DNA of 37,796 nucleotides from Ophiothrix spiculata (Eukaryota; Echinodermata; Ophiuroidea; Amphilepidida; Ophiotrichidae): NCBI GenBank assembly GCA_000969725.1, contig JXSR01S032657.1. One strand, written 5' to 3'. The notes under the pieces were generated by a model. That model saw only the letters and a list, made by a program, of their open reading frames with translations. It ran no database searches and was not told where the DNA came from. Of the stretch, positions 1 through 11,678 are shown one piece after another. Position numbers and translations under genes: made by a program. The first letter of the stretch is position 1; the number at the start of each line of letters is the position of its first letter.

Positions 1-1242
1 CAAAACTATTCTAATATTTAATAATAATAATAATATACTGATATTTGTATTTATTTCATATCAAAATATCAGATACTTACCTATCAACATCGTTTCAAAG
101 TTCCAAGAATCTCAATCAGGGCATCAAAAATCACCAAAACGGCACTGAACGGCATCCCGAATTTTTAATTCGCGGAGATTTGCGGAATACATGAGGTACA
201 TGTGTTTGGTATTATCGGAAAATAGACATTCTAAGCTGTCTAAAAATCACGATCACGAGCGATCATCACGGGGTGTTGATCAAAATTTTCATGAAACAAA
301 CCCCGAAAATTTCATAAAATACAACAAAAACGAGCAAAAACAGCACTAAATCGTCATTTTATGAGCTTTTTTCACCATTTTTTTTACATATTTGGGGAAA
401 TATATCTTTACGACAGCGTTTCTAGACATTAAATACCCTATAACACCCATAATGCACCGCGCAAGCAATTTTTCCGTAACGCCGTATTTTGTGTTTACCG
501 ACCGGCATGGAGTCGCGAAACGGGAAAAGTACACCTCAGAAATGGGCTTCAAAATCAGCTTTTTGAATGTTTTATTGAAAAAATAACGGAATAATGAAAT
601 GGGGCATACATTTTTCTACTAAAATATGTGAGTTCATGTCATACGTGTAAAAATTGTTGGAATTAGAGCGATTTTCGTGTGGTGTGTATGTGCCGTGTTA
701 CAGAATTTTTTTGCCTGAGTTCAGCGGCTGTGTGACATCGCTATATATTATCTCCAAAAGCTGTTAACAGAGTAATGAGCATGAAAGACTTTTATATGGT
801 TCGGAGGATTTGAAAAGATTGATACGCAGATCAATGTAAGGTGGTCCCATAGACCTAATAAAAATTTCAATGTGTTATGCGTGCTCTTCTTTTTCTTGAA
901 CTATTTCATCATCACAAAAATATATCTGTCCAATAAGATGGACATTTAAATGTTCAAACCATGCTTCGTTGAGGTTATGTAATTTTATAAATATGATATA
1001 ATTTATAATCAGCGAAGAAACAATCCAGAAATGTGTTTGAACTAGTAATCAAATGATAACAAACACCTTCAAAGCTTTTGCTTCCAATTAGATAATGAAT
1101 ACCATAATGTTTTACTATATGGCCTTTCTCAAAACTTCAATTCTATTGGTTGTATGAATGCAAATCCTTGTACCTCTCACCATGACTGGAAAGACCCATA
1201 ACTTTTAATGAGGTGCCCTGACTTTAAAAAAATACTATAACA
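1..1242. other. Left-edge non-coding sequence, CpG-richer at 90-720
   Basis: A short TAA microsatellite lies near 18-36. From about 90 to 720 CpG dinucleotides are visibly more frequent than in most of the window (for example around 140-180, 245-280 and 455-525). This stretch also has short open frames on both strands without family resemblance. It could be a diverged repeat or the edge of an unmethylated regulatory region. From 720 to 1242 I see nothing. Confidence 0.35.
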
Positions 1243-2046
1243 ACAAGTAAATCCTAGTCCACAAAAATGCAAATAGGAGTTGTTGCAATGAATAATTTCT
1301 CAAGACGGATACAAATTTAAGACACTGTATTTAATCCTGGCTTCCTGATCTTTCATAGTTGTCTGGGCTATGGAGATGGGGTCAAATGATATGTTACAAA
1401 TCCATTCCGGAGATTTCAGAACAAGTAACTCATTGTGGGAAAAAATTTACATTTACATAAAAACATGAAATCTGGAACACGAAAAGCAAATTACTTATAT
1501 CAGTTATATAGATCTCCTATGCTTACCAAGTGTGACATTTGATAGCCTTGGGATCTGAGGAACCCAGGCAATGAATTAATGAAACCGACATAATGTTTTC
1601 CCAGGAAAGATACAAATTTAGGACACTGAGGTCATATCTACATGGTCCGGACCAAGTCATTTAATACCGGTACTAAATTTGGTCAATATTAAAGCAAGAT
1701 AATTCCACTGTACAGGCATGTCTACTACTCACAAGTAAATCCTAGTCCACAAAAATGCAAATAGGAGTTGTAGCAATGAATAATTTCCCAAGACGGATAT
1801 CCTGGCTTATTTCATAGTTCTCTGTTCTATGGAGATGGGCCAAATGATACTTTACAAATCCATTTGGACATTTCAAAACAAACGACTCATTGCAGTAGAA
1901 AATTTACATAAAAAACAAAATCTGGAACAAGAAAAGCAAATTATATATATCAGTTATATCTCCTATGCTTACTAAGTGTGACATTTAATAGCCTGGGGAT
2001 CTAAGGAGCTGAGGCGATGAATTAATGAAACCAACATATTGTTTTT
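1243..2046 (+). repeat. Diverged direct duplication (1243-1599 and 1731-2046)
   Basis: Both copies start 'acaagtaaatcctagtccac' and run in the same order through a 'ggagatggg' segment, a 'caaatgata' segment, 'tctggaaca-gaaaagcaaa', 'tcagttata' and 'atgaattaatgaaacc'. They differ by many substitutions and small indels, so the duplication is old. The spacer at 1600-1730 carries a third scrap related to the 'gatacaaattta-gacact' part of copy 1. No coding potential is visible. Confidence 0.85.
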
Positions 2047-2185
2047 GCATTATTAACTTGTCTAGAGTAAGAAAACCTAAAGGTTGAGGGGTGAGCCTGT
2101 ATGTAAGAGTCTGAGTGCCCATCTCCCTTTTGTAGTGATTTGTTTAAGGTTTTTTGTTTAAAAGTTTTCGAATTTGAAATAGGGC

Positions 2186-2325
2186 TAACTTGTCTGAAAA
2201 ATAATAATTGGGACTGCTTGTCCGAATATAAATAAGGTCCGCTAGTCCGAATATAAGGTCCGCAAAACGCATTTCATTTTCAGACAAGCAAACGTCATTT
2301 CATTTTCAGACTAGCGAACCTTTGG
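2186..2325. repeat. Short repeat cluster with an 11-bp inverted pair
   Basis: TTGTCTGAAAA at 2191-2201 is the reverse complement of TTTTCAGACAA at 2277-2287. Between and after them, 'aaggtccgc' and 'gtccgaatata' occur twice, and 'catttcattttcagac' is repeated with a ~25-bp period. It may be a small degenerate foldback element. Confidence 0.5.
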
Positions 2326-2679
2326 TTAAAATTCAACATTTTCGAATGAGATTTTCAAAAGTTGTGTGCTTTACATTCTATGCCGCCTGATTCAAGATAC
2401 GTTTGCTTTATGCAAATTGTAACTTTTATAAATAGGCCTATGTTTGTAAACTCATCCAACATCATATTATTTTCACTTAATTCGCTGCAGACTTTCACCT
2501 TAAAAAAAAGACAAACAAACAAATTTTGGGTTGGTCGCAAAGGGTAAGTCAACAATTTTTCAGGCCTTCTAACTTCACTTACTGCTGCAATTGGATTTTA
2601 AATTACAGTTCACATCTTGAAACCCTGCTGAAATACATCCCAACAAGTTGGCACTTGAAACTTTATAAAATAGCATAAA

Positions 2680-2840
2680 CAGGCATGAGAATGATTTTTT
2701 ATGAAAATATCCGAAATTGGTAAAATATAACCAAAATGACACTAAAAAGGTTAAATCAAGCCCAAAATTATCTGAATTTGGATGCTTTTAGATGACAAAA
2801 TATCTGAAATCAGATAATTATCTGAAAATTCTCATGCCTG
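2680..2840. mobile_element. 161-bp MITE, 13-bp TIR, 6-bp TSD CATAAA
   Basis: CAGGCATGAGAAT at 2680-2692 is exactly inverted at 2828-2840. CATAAA directly precedes the element (2674-2679) and directly follows it (2841-2846). The interior is rich in 'atctgaa/ttcagat' motifs that can pair. There is no reading frame, so it is non-autonomous. CAG...CTG termini are typical of hAT elements, whose usual target duplication is 8 bp; assignment to a hAT-like family with 6-bp duplications is inference. Confidence 0.85.
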
Positions 2841-2846
2841 CATAAA

Positions 2847-3948
2847 GAAATAAAGCCTAGCTATTTCAAGGCAAATTTGGTGTTTACAAATAACCCAATT
2901 GATATGCAGAGGTTCAAATGCTACTCAAATTAATATGAGTTAGGTTTAGATCTACATAAAGTCTATTAAATATAAACCAAATATTCATTTGAGTTTTATT
3001 GTAATGCAAGACTTGTTTACAAAACGTGCTGTTCAGATATCTTACAATAACAATTATGGAAACTGCTTGAAATAAATTTCCGGGGCTAGTGTTTTCCTAA
3101 ATTCTGTACAAGGTTTCAAATAAAAGTACGGGTTACATTTTGCAGGGTTTTAAACCCAACATTTTTTCTATCCATATCTATTATTTGCGAGAAAGACAAC
3201 AACTTTAAGCACATATTTAAAGTGCGTGATTTGTCAAACACTTTCAGACACGAACATGATTCTGAGGTTAAAACCCCGTAAAAACTCAATACATGATAAT
3301 TCTTAACATCCTACACTATTTTAAGGCATATGCACATTTTCCATGCTTTTAAAAGAATCCCTGAAACTTCCTATATAAGCTACTTCCTATGCATAATTGC
3401 ATACAACCTCCTCACAAAATAAGGTTTCTGTGTTCTAGAGCAATATCCGTTGTTGGGACAATAAATTCAGTGCCTGATAAATGATTTAGAAGCACCATAA
3501 TACACCCACTAAGTCCTGTCTTGGGAAGATGAATATTCAATAACAAGGGCTCTTGACTTGCTTTCTAAATGTTAACATATGCAAGATGTCTTGAAAAAAA
3601 AATTATCTTTGCCTACAGTATTATAGTCCTAAAAACCCTGATAAAACATACATACAACAGGCTTATTATATTTCTAGCAATAAACTGAAGTTGGTCGCAA
3701 AATGAAGGTCTCTTATATATACAAAACTTGAACTTATGTGGTAGGGCCCTACCTGCATGATTTTAAGTAAAAATCAATATCATGGCATAAAATAGTTTCC
3801 TTGAGCAAACTCATACAAGATTTCTAATTTTGTCATATTTAAACATTTTAGGCCATTTTTTTTTGAAATGGGTAGCTGCTACAGTGTTCCCAGCATTTTA
3901 AAAAACAAATTTTTTTAGTTCTATATTTGTATATTGAATAATTTTATG
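2847..3948. other. AT-rich non-coding stretch, nothing recognised
   Basis: No splice-bounded coding segment, tRNA-like box pair or clear repeat was seen here. A run of 'ccatttttttttgaaatggg' near 3850 is a small imperfect dyad only. Confidence 0.5.
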
Positions 3949-4040
3949 TATAGAGGGCCCTTGTGGAAAGCAGTGCTAGATCACCGATCTTGGCTACCCT
4001 CTTTAAATATGTCTGAAATAAATAAATAATCAAATAAAAA
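3949..4040 (+). mobile_element. Probable non-LTR retrotransposon 3' end
   Basis: 'gagggcccttgtgg', then 'ggctaccctcttt', then a (TGAA)ATAAATAAATAA tail. This arrangement resembles the 3' untranslated end and short-repeat tail of CR1/L2-type LINEs in invertebrate deuterostomes. No reverse-transcriptase sequence is visible upstream, so the copy is severely 5' truncated. The family assignment rests on the general look of the tail and not on an alignment. Confidence 0.55.
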
Positions 4041-4388
4041 ATTCCCTGATTTTTCCCTGATGAAGTCTCAAAATTCCATGATAATTTTTATGAAAAAACA
4101 CAAGAACAGGTTTTCTTATCAAATCCTATGACCATACATATGAACCTAGAAGCCACAGAGACCTGACACACTGGGGGAAATGAGTCTGACTGACTACTTT
4201 ACATTTGGTGTCACACAAAATTCCCTCACTTTTCCCTGATTTGAAACATGTTTTAATAAGAATATATTCACCAACAATCTAATATTGTTGGTGATATGAA
4301 AATACTTCCCTCTAGTACTGAAATTTTAAAATTGACTATTTCAATAAATCCAATGCAATATTAAAAATTCTATAAATTTATCTACTAT

Positions 4389-4708
4389 TTAACCTCTTTC
4401 ACTCCGGCAAGCCGCTCACAGCGGCTCGCAAAAGCGTGCATGACTTGCCGGAATTTCTACTTGGATGCATTTTTTTTCAAATAGCTCTAAAATAAAACTA
4501 CAAGGCCAAATTGGTCGAAAATTCACCAGTAAGCAGTTGAAACATAGAGCTATCAAGTGCTATCATTTTTATTAGCAAAGATAACCACCCTGGCACACTA
4601 CAATTATCGTATGCTATCTTAAAGTTAGGTCTTTATGAGCCACTCAGAGCAGCTTTCTGGTGAAATAGGACGGATGGTGAAAATTTTATTCCGGAGTGAA
4701 AGAGTTAA
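4389..4708. mobile_element. piggyBac-type MITE, 320 bp including TTAA sites
   Basis: TTAA at 4389-4392 and 4705-4708 flank near-identical inverted ends (CCTCTTTCACTCCGG on the left, CTCTTTCACTCCGG on the right strand). Just inside the left end is a nested hairpin: CCGGCAAG (4404-4411) pairs with CTTGCCGG (4444-4451), and within it GCCGCT-CAC-AGCGGC. TTAA target duplication with such ends is characteristic of piggyBac-superfamily elements. There is no transposase frame in the interior, so it is a non-autonomous copy. Confidence 0.85.
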
Positions 4709-4785
4709 TGATGTAAAAGAAATGTTCTTCAAACAAAACTAAGCTTGTTTCCCAATATAACTTCAATATAGAGAATAGTAATTAT

Positions 4786-4960
4786 GTTTCACACCCAAGA
4801 TCAATATACAAAACAAAACTGTATTTTTTGATTTTTCTGGTGATTTTTATCTAAACAAAGTTTGATTGTTGTTAGGATAGTTTCATACCCAAGATCAACA
4901 TACAAAGCAAAATTGTATTTTTTGTCTTTTTCTGATGGTTTTATACAAAATTTTAACAAT
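4786..4960 (+). repeat. Tandem duplication of a ~94-bp unit
   Basis: 'gtttcacacccaagatcaa' begins at 4786 and a diverged copy begins at 4880. Each is followed by 'acaaa-caaaa-tgtatttttt' and a T-rich stretch. Confidence 0.75.
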
Positions 4961-6524
4961 AATTGGTAGTTGATTTAATATCTAAGATATCAGGTGTAAA
5001 TTATCTGCATATAAAAATGTCAAATGTTGTCCCATACAATAACATTTTGAAATGTTGTCCCATACACCTTTAAGAACTTCTATATCTTGACAAACATGAG
5101 AAACATGTTAAAAGTATTCGGAGTACTATATATTTTTCTTTACAAAAATTGCAAATATATCTGAAAATCTAACTTACACCACATATATAAATTGAACTTA
5201 AACCTACATCAGAAGACATTTTTCAAAATGAAAAATACAATGAAAGAAAAATAATAAATTCTACTTCAATATATATTACACATATATATTACATACTTTT
5301 AACCAAAAGTAAGCTGATGAAATCACTTGCATCAGATTTTGCGGCCCGGAAATCTTAACCACTGCCTTTGTCTGATATACTTCACAGATCAGTTTCAGAA
5401 ACAATTTACTTTGCAGTTGTCATAAATCTAAGGAATTGATCAACTTGTCCCAGATATGATGTAATATTTAGTGAAAAATATCAGCACAAGTTGTCACAAA
5501 ACACAAATATTGATCAGTTATGTCCCAGTTATGATACAATATTTAGATACAAATATTAGTTTTCCTTGGGTTTGTTTATGCAATAAGAGAAAATATTAAT
5601 GGTTTGAGTTTGTTTGTTAACTGTAACCGTTGATTTTTTTCAACAGCTCACCATATCTACTTATAAAGGAGCGTACCATTGTTGATTTGTGATGAATCAG
5701 CAGCTGATATTCATATTAGTGCATCACGCACAACATAAAGCGTTCACAGAAGTGCGTATACAGAGCAGACTAAGTCAGTGCACTGTTCATTGTGCGCATC
5801 AGGAGCTTTGTGTACTTGCAAGGCCTGGGAATTACCGCTGCACTACCTGCTTCCCCCGTCAACAGAAAATAAATATATAGAATATTGGTGTTTGCATTTA
5901 TTTCAGTTTCATATTAACCCATGACAAACTTTGACGGACTATAACTTGACTTGTGGATGTTGGGTAAAGTTCATTGAGGTGTCATTTTCATCCTTATAAC
6001 ATGAAGTTTTCAGATAAAAAATAAAAAACTGAAAATGGTCAGAGGTCAACTTTACGGCTGGTGCATGTGAGCTAGACGGTCACAAATCTGTTCTATATAC
6101 ATGTACCACCAAATGGGTACCATGCATTCTTAAATGTTGTGAAGGTAACAGGTTCTTAGTGAAGGTGGTGTGGCAATCCCCTCACTAAAAGAAATCTTCA
6201 CAGGAAGAAAAAAATCATAAGTGGAGTCTTTCCCAACTGCTTTGACACAGAGATGGCCACTCTGACCAGTGCAAATACAAGCTGTCCTCTTAATACCTTA
6301 AAAAAATTCCATGTTATACTGAAACTTAATCACACACTTACTGCATATGATAACTGTTGTGAAAGAATTCTTGTTAAATGGCAATAAAAAAAGCACAATA
6401 AGTTTAAATTGAAACGTGTCAAAATCTTTGGGGAAATTAGCAAAAGGTACTGTCTTTCCCTTATATTGTCACAAAACACCTCTTTTGCTCAACAGAATTT
6501 AGAAGTAACTAGCCTTATACTTAC
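4961..6524. other. Non-coding stretch with minor duplications
   Basis: 'aaatgttgtcccataca' occurs twice near 5023-5065, and a 'tgatca-...-gtcccag-tatgat-caatatttag' phrase twice near 5435-5545. Near 5660 a TATAAAG motif lies 28 bp before a 63-codon open frame (5689-5880) that ends over an AATAAA. The frame has a His/Cys-rich look but no family resemblance and no open acceptor-joined frame, so I do not call it a gene. The rest shows nothing. Confidence 0.4.
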
Positions 6525-6612
6525 CATCATTCCAAACAGGTGTTTTATTATGTAATTCTAGTAGGTTTTCCATCTTCTTGGATTTAAATCTTTCCAGTAA
6601 TGACTCATGTTC
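6525..6612 (-). CDS. TUB: Tubby-domain internal exon (downstream of the two)
   Basis: This 88-bp exon codes for 29 residues plus one base (phase 0 in, phase 1 out). It begins EHESLLERF, contains KKMENLLELHNKTPVWND and leaves a G to start the next codon. In known Tubby proteins this stretch directly follows RPRN and precedes DTQSYVLNFHGRV. A next exon beginning AC would restore the expected Asp, so the phase fits. The acceptor is TTTATTAG|GAACAT and the donor is GATG|GTAAGT. The reading frame has no stop or frameshift. The following exon (DTQSYVL and the family's FDSKLACE C-terminus) was looked for between 1 and 6524 and not found, so the gene probably runs off the left edge. Confidence 0.96.
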
Positions 6613-8500
6613 CTAATAAATAAGACAAAACATGGGAGACATTGGAGTTAAATAGAAGCTATTTACTGATATTGAATTCAGAACATTGGATACAATGCAG
6701 CCGTGGAAAAGGTAGAAATAAGACAATGGCTTACCATACTAAAATAAATTGGACACAAATTGTGATTAAAAAGACTTCCCCTGGTAAAATTTCTCTTGGC
6801 TTGCTTTCACATAATTGCTGTAAAAAAAACCAATGTTGGTTCATTTGGGTCACATTCAGTTGACGTAATTCAGGGGAAGAATTTCGTTTGGTTTGTGAGA
6901 ATCAGAATTGGTTGAAACAGTTACAATTACTACATAATTTAAAGAGAGTAATTGATTCTCATATCTTAATCCTAAAAAAAATCATTGCGTGAATTGATTC
7001 TTGAATTCTCATCAAATTTCTAGCTGTAGGGAGTTCTGAAAAAGTTTGAAAAGACATAAATAATTTCATAATCCACCAATCTACCGTAATTCATTATCAA
7101 TTTGATTCAAAAGTTTGGAGGATTCAAATCATGCAACAAACACGGCACACTCTGTTCCACTTAGATACACAAAAACTTTCAAATCAGCCATTTGAGCACA
7201 AGATTAGACATTTAAGTGAGCATGTAAAAGGAGGTGTATACAGATAAAATCAATTAATACTAGACAGTTAGATATTAGTATCACTTCAGTGAATGCAAAT
7301 TTTTGAATAATATTTATATAACAAATGATTCTTATTACGTTTATGAATAAAAAATTCAACCCAATTAGATTTAGTCTATTTATAGAGACAACTCCATTTC
7401 CATATATAAACAGCTATCTCTCATCATAAGAATTGCTAAAGTGATTTTCGACTTGGCTTACTATTATTGTACAATATCAGTGACATGACAATTTTATTTC
7501 AGCAAATGATTACAAAAATATATAAATCCATTTCCACAAGAGATTGGAAAAAGTGACAAATTTCTTTCCGCTGAAGATAAAGAAGCAAGTATCATAGTGA
7601 ACAAAATCTATCAAGCAGATTATATCAAAAATAGGTCATCAATTCATTTCCAGCATTCATTTTACATACCAAAACAAATAAATCTATTTCCACAAGAGAT
7701 AACTCAAACATCAACCAAAATACATCTATATACCGCATATCAATATAAAATTAGGTCATATTTATCATATTTACATTTGAATAATCTTAACATTGCTCGA
7801 CTTAACAATATCTCTAATGAAAATCATGTCCTAATCTTGTTTTCTAAAAACCTTAAGAGATTATGGCAAGCAAAATGTATGATGCTTTGATAATATAATT
7901 GATGATAAACATTGTTTTCTTTCAAGAAAATGATGTTTAAGGCATTAGCCATGATCCACTAAGGTATGAAAACTTGTAAAACCAATGAGAATCAAAGAAA
8001 GACAATAGAATCAAATAAACAAACCTAACCATATCATTTGCTCTAAAGAGACAATTTTTAGCCAAATTCATTTCTTTGGGTTCTGGCAACAGTGCTTCTA
8101 TTTTCCTAAAGTTAGAGATTCTAAATGTACCGCTTCCAAATGTATGGCTTTTAATTTAAAGGTAAACAATGAGCTATCCCAAATTTATATGGCTTGCCAT
8201 ACATGTGCCTCCCTATACTTTGATCGACACCAAATAGGCGGGCATTGATACAGATAGGCGCATGTGTAGCTGAACACAGCACAACTGCAGGAAACGCAGC
8301 GCGTGTTGTACATGTGAATTGCGCGTCAGTATTTATAGCGCCAAGTTAGTGGGATTATGTTTACTTGCGGATGACGAAAAGCCTCATAATTCCCACCTAT
8401 TTAGTGTTGATCAAAGTACAACAAAAGTTGGTTTTCAATGCTTCTTTACGAAAATACAAGGCAATCAACAACTTCAGAGAATCATCAGGCTGATATTCAT

Positions 8501-8750
8501 AACTTTTGCATTGGGTTGCCCTTTTCAAACTGAAAATGTGCCAACCATTCGTGATATTTGCCATTGTGATAAAAATGACAGGGTAAATGGCTACAGGCAA
8601 GCACCAACTTCACAACATTCAATCTGATGGGTGTAACTGTTGCATTGGGTTGTCTTCTTCAAAATTGAAATGCTATGAAGCATTGTGATAAAGAAGACAG
8701 TTCACAACTGAAGGCAAGTAACAATTTTACAGTATTCAAAGATCTAACAA
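8501..8750 (+). repeat. Diverged tandem pair, period ~134 bp
   Basis: 'aactnttgcattgggttg' at 8501 and 8635, and 'cattgtgataaa-a-gacag' at about 8563 and 8683, occur in the same order. A weaker third trace ('gttgtgataaaaatggcaaa') lies near 8848. The long frames across this stretch are accidents of the repeat. Confidence 0.7.
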
Positions 8751-10019
8751 TTAAGAAGTGCCATCACCAAGTTGATTTGCGTAATATTATTGTGCTGGTT
8801 TGCACCTTTACATGTTGGGAAAATGTCACCTGTTTGCTCTTTAGTGTTGTGATAAAAATGGCAAAGTTTAGAATGGTCCTTTTCAGAATCTGTTCAGTAA
8901 ATCTATGGAATGTCACACCACATGGATTTGTATTTCAGTCAATCACATTACTCTACAATTTAATCAACTTTGGTCTGAGAGTGAGATCATAATTTTTTTC
9001 TTCAAAAAACAAATATAAACTTGTGGTTTTCCTGTAACATCAACATCAGGAAAAAATGTCTACATACACTGCTTTCTTATTTGAAAGGGTGCTATTATAT
9101 ATAGATGTACTTTTCTGTAAATTTAAGCAATATGAAAAAACATCAATTTTGTTACAAATCTCGTAAGCGCATGTCTACATCCTTTAATTTTACAAAACAA
9201 AATATGCACACAAATAAGTATAATCTGACTCAAAATGTCAATGCACTCTTATCAAATATTGTTCATATTTGAGAGTAAGCAAGTAAGCTTAACATTTAAT
9301 AGAACATTTCCAAACCTGATCAAACTTTCTACAATCCACCTCAGATTTCTGCTACGTTAACTTTGACAGCACAAATCGCATGTTACAAGTTGTAATTAAA
9401 GATTCATCTACTGAATTCCACGTTGGGGATAAAGCATGGGGGATTTCCTGCGGGATTCAGTCAGCGTAATAGATAAACGTTGATCATATTAATCATTATG
9501 AAATTGGTAATCTTGGTTGATGTAATTAAGCATACACATATACATCCTAACTGCCAAAAGGCATGTGTTCTAAGATTTAGAGATGTTAATGTCTTATAAA
9601 AACAAATTATTTTGATTCTGACATTTCAAATATGGCAAATTTATAAGTTAATCAATTACATACAAATTGTAATTGTGGGATATTACTGAATTGCCATTGT
9701 TAAGTTAATAAATTAATGCTTTAAAGACTGCTGGCTGGGGTTGATCCAAAACTGCCATAAACTGTTTATAGCCTATGGGCTTGGTTCAGACTTTTTGTTC
9801 CTATAGAATATTCTTTGCCAAATTTGTGCAATATGTATTTGTTATTCAATCAAATTTCACGCATATATGTATATAATATAGTAACAACTGTTCTATGATA
9901 GATTAATCGATGCAGTTGCAAATACAAAAATGTATTCTTTACGATATCATCAAATCCTTGTTCTAATCCAAAGGTACATTAGTGTCTAAGGGGGAAAATT
10001 GTCACAAGGATAGCTGTTG

Positions 10020-10330
10020 ACTCAAAAATGTGGTGTGCCAAAAACTCTGTACGAGCCTTAATGCCCCACTAATTGTATGAACCATATAAAAGTGTACATT
10101 TCTAAATGCAAATTTTCATGCTAAACAGCAGACCAGAATGTTAAATTTTAAATTAAAGTTCCAAAAACTGGGGTTTATTTGTCCTAAATTTTTCTGGAAA
10201 ACCTTGCATTCATGAAAGTTTGAACACTTTTACTTTTCGGATTTGACAAATGTGCACATTTTCTCAGAATTTTAATTTTGTCTAAGTTTTTGAGGGGAAA
10301 GAAATGGTCAAAAGATGTAAAAAATCTTGA
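10020..10330. repeat. Diverged single arm of the 34676-35363 foldback family
   Basis: 'actaattg-at-aac-atataaaagt-tacattt' and a later 'tttctggaaaa-cctt' occur in the same order as in the left arm of the foldback element at 34676. A 'ggctggggttgatcc' scrap near 9733 matches that element's terminus. The second arm is missing here. Confidence 0.5.
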
Positions 10331-10434
10331 ATTTAAGCAAAAATTATACCTTCTGATCTATTTTGAACATTAATTTCAAAATTCATATTAGAATCACACA
10401 TTTGTCTCTGGATTTTAAAAAATGTGTCAAACAT

Positions 10435-10553
10435 TAAAGGCTCGTATTCCAGAAAGGTGTTTAGCTAACCCATGGTTTTAATTTTCATGGACAGTAGATA
10501 TGTTCAGTTAAACCGTGGTTTAGCTAGACATCTTGATGGAATATGGGCCTTTA
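10435..10553. mobile_element. 119-bp hairpin MITE with TA ends
   Basis: The two ~43-bp halves are inverted copies with few mismatches: TAAAGGCTCGTATTCC on the left against TAAAGGCCCATATTCC read inward from the right, followed by 'TAGCTAA-CCA-GGTTT' in both. The element ends in TA on both sides, as expected for Tc1/mariner-type insertion. The whole unit would fold as a single long stem. Confidence 0.8.
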
Positions 10554-10920
10554 TGTATACAGCTATACCTAAAACAAACTGATTTTAATTTTTAAGCACT
10601 TTTTTCCAAAACATTATATATTATAGATACTTTTTAAATCAATTTTAAGAGGACAATTTTAGAAAAATACAATTGGTCTTAAAACAGTTCCTTTTCTAAA
10701 TCACTTGATACTGATTGATTTCTCAAGTTCATGATCTGTCTCAAATAAGAATGTTATCATATCAAGATTTGATGTGTAGCAATATTATTTTATGTTATCA
10801 AATCTCAACAGACCGTGCATACATAGATACGCTTCAGACTTAGAGATATAATAACAGTTGTGTTCACATTCAGAATTCACTCGGGTAATCTTGTTTATAA
10901 CATTCCACAAGGATTCCAGC

Positions 10921-11002
10921 TAACACGGGTTGCTGTTCTCACTTAGGTATTATCGCGACTACTAACACGACTGTGGCTGAAAGATTCCATAACCCGTGTT
11001 AA
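10921..11002. repeat. Small inverted repeat, 11-bp arms
   Basis: TAACACGGGTT at 10921-10931 is the reverse complement of AACCCGTGTTA at 10991-11001. The inner segment ('ttatcgcgactactaacacgac') is related to 'ttatcacgactgctaacactac' near 11847, so two members of one repeat flank the MITE at 11318. Confidence 0.6.
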
Positions 11003-11317
11003 CTTTAAAAAGTTGCAGCAGTACTACACTGTCATTTGATGAAAACTGCTTGGGGATTTCACTGTTTTGAAGTAAAGAAAGATTATATTCAAGTAGGTCT
11101 ACGTTTAGCTTTAAACTGACAACCAGTACAATTTCATCATTTCAAAATGGTTATAAATTAAACACATTACTTTTTGTTATTACATCAACAACTGGCTGCA
11201 TGTTGACTACCATTAATTTTCAGGCAGCAACAATATGGAATTGTGACCAGTGACCATACTGATACTATTCCCGGGCTTCAATTACTATACAGATGCATCA
11301 AAAATCCTACATAGGTC

Positions 11318-11678
11318 CATACCTGTCAAGTCTCCTGATTTTAGGCAGCCCTCCCGATCTCCCGATCGGGTAGCCATATCTCCCGCTTTTTAAATAAATC
11401 TCCCGATATCTCCCGCATTGAAAAAAATTCTACCAAGATGTTCCGCTAGCGTGTTTTACAGACCATGTACACTGGTACATTTTGTTAAGAGATTAAAAAT
11501 GAGATCGTTTTTGTAGTCGTATGTGCGCTTTGGAGACCCTTTTTGTCCCTTTTCAGTTTTCAAAGGCTACGTAAAAAATTGTTGGACATATATCAGTTGC
11601 CCGTAATAAACGTTACTCATAAATTTAATTGATTACAAAAGTCTCCCGCATCAGAATTTGAAAATGTTGACAGGTATG
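11318..11678. mobile_element. 361-bp MITE, 12-bp TIR, 6-bp TSD TAGGTC
   Basis: CATACCTGTCAA at 11318-11329 is exactly inverted at 11667-11678. TAGGTC flanks both sides (11312-11317 and 11679-11684). The left end carries several 'tctcccgat/tctcccgc' repeats and the right end carries 'gtctcccgcat'. No coding frame is seen. Confidence 0.85.

Noticed and set aside
5623..5880. Plus-strand acceptor-like tract ending near 5646, TATAAAG near 5660 and a 63-codon frame overlapping AATAAA
   Set aside because: None of the three frames is open from the acceptor into the long frame, and the peptide resembles nothing; kept only as a note.
8319..8992. Two ~100-codon plus-strand frames (8319-8627 and 8675-8992)
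   Set aside because: They lie in a diverged tandem repeat, have no family resemblance and no splice-site support.
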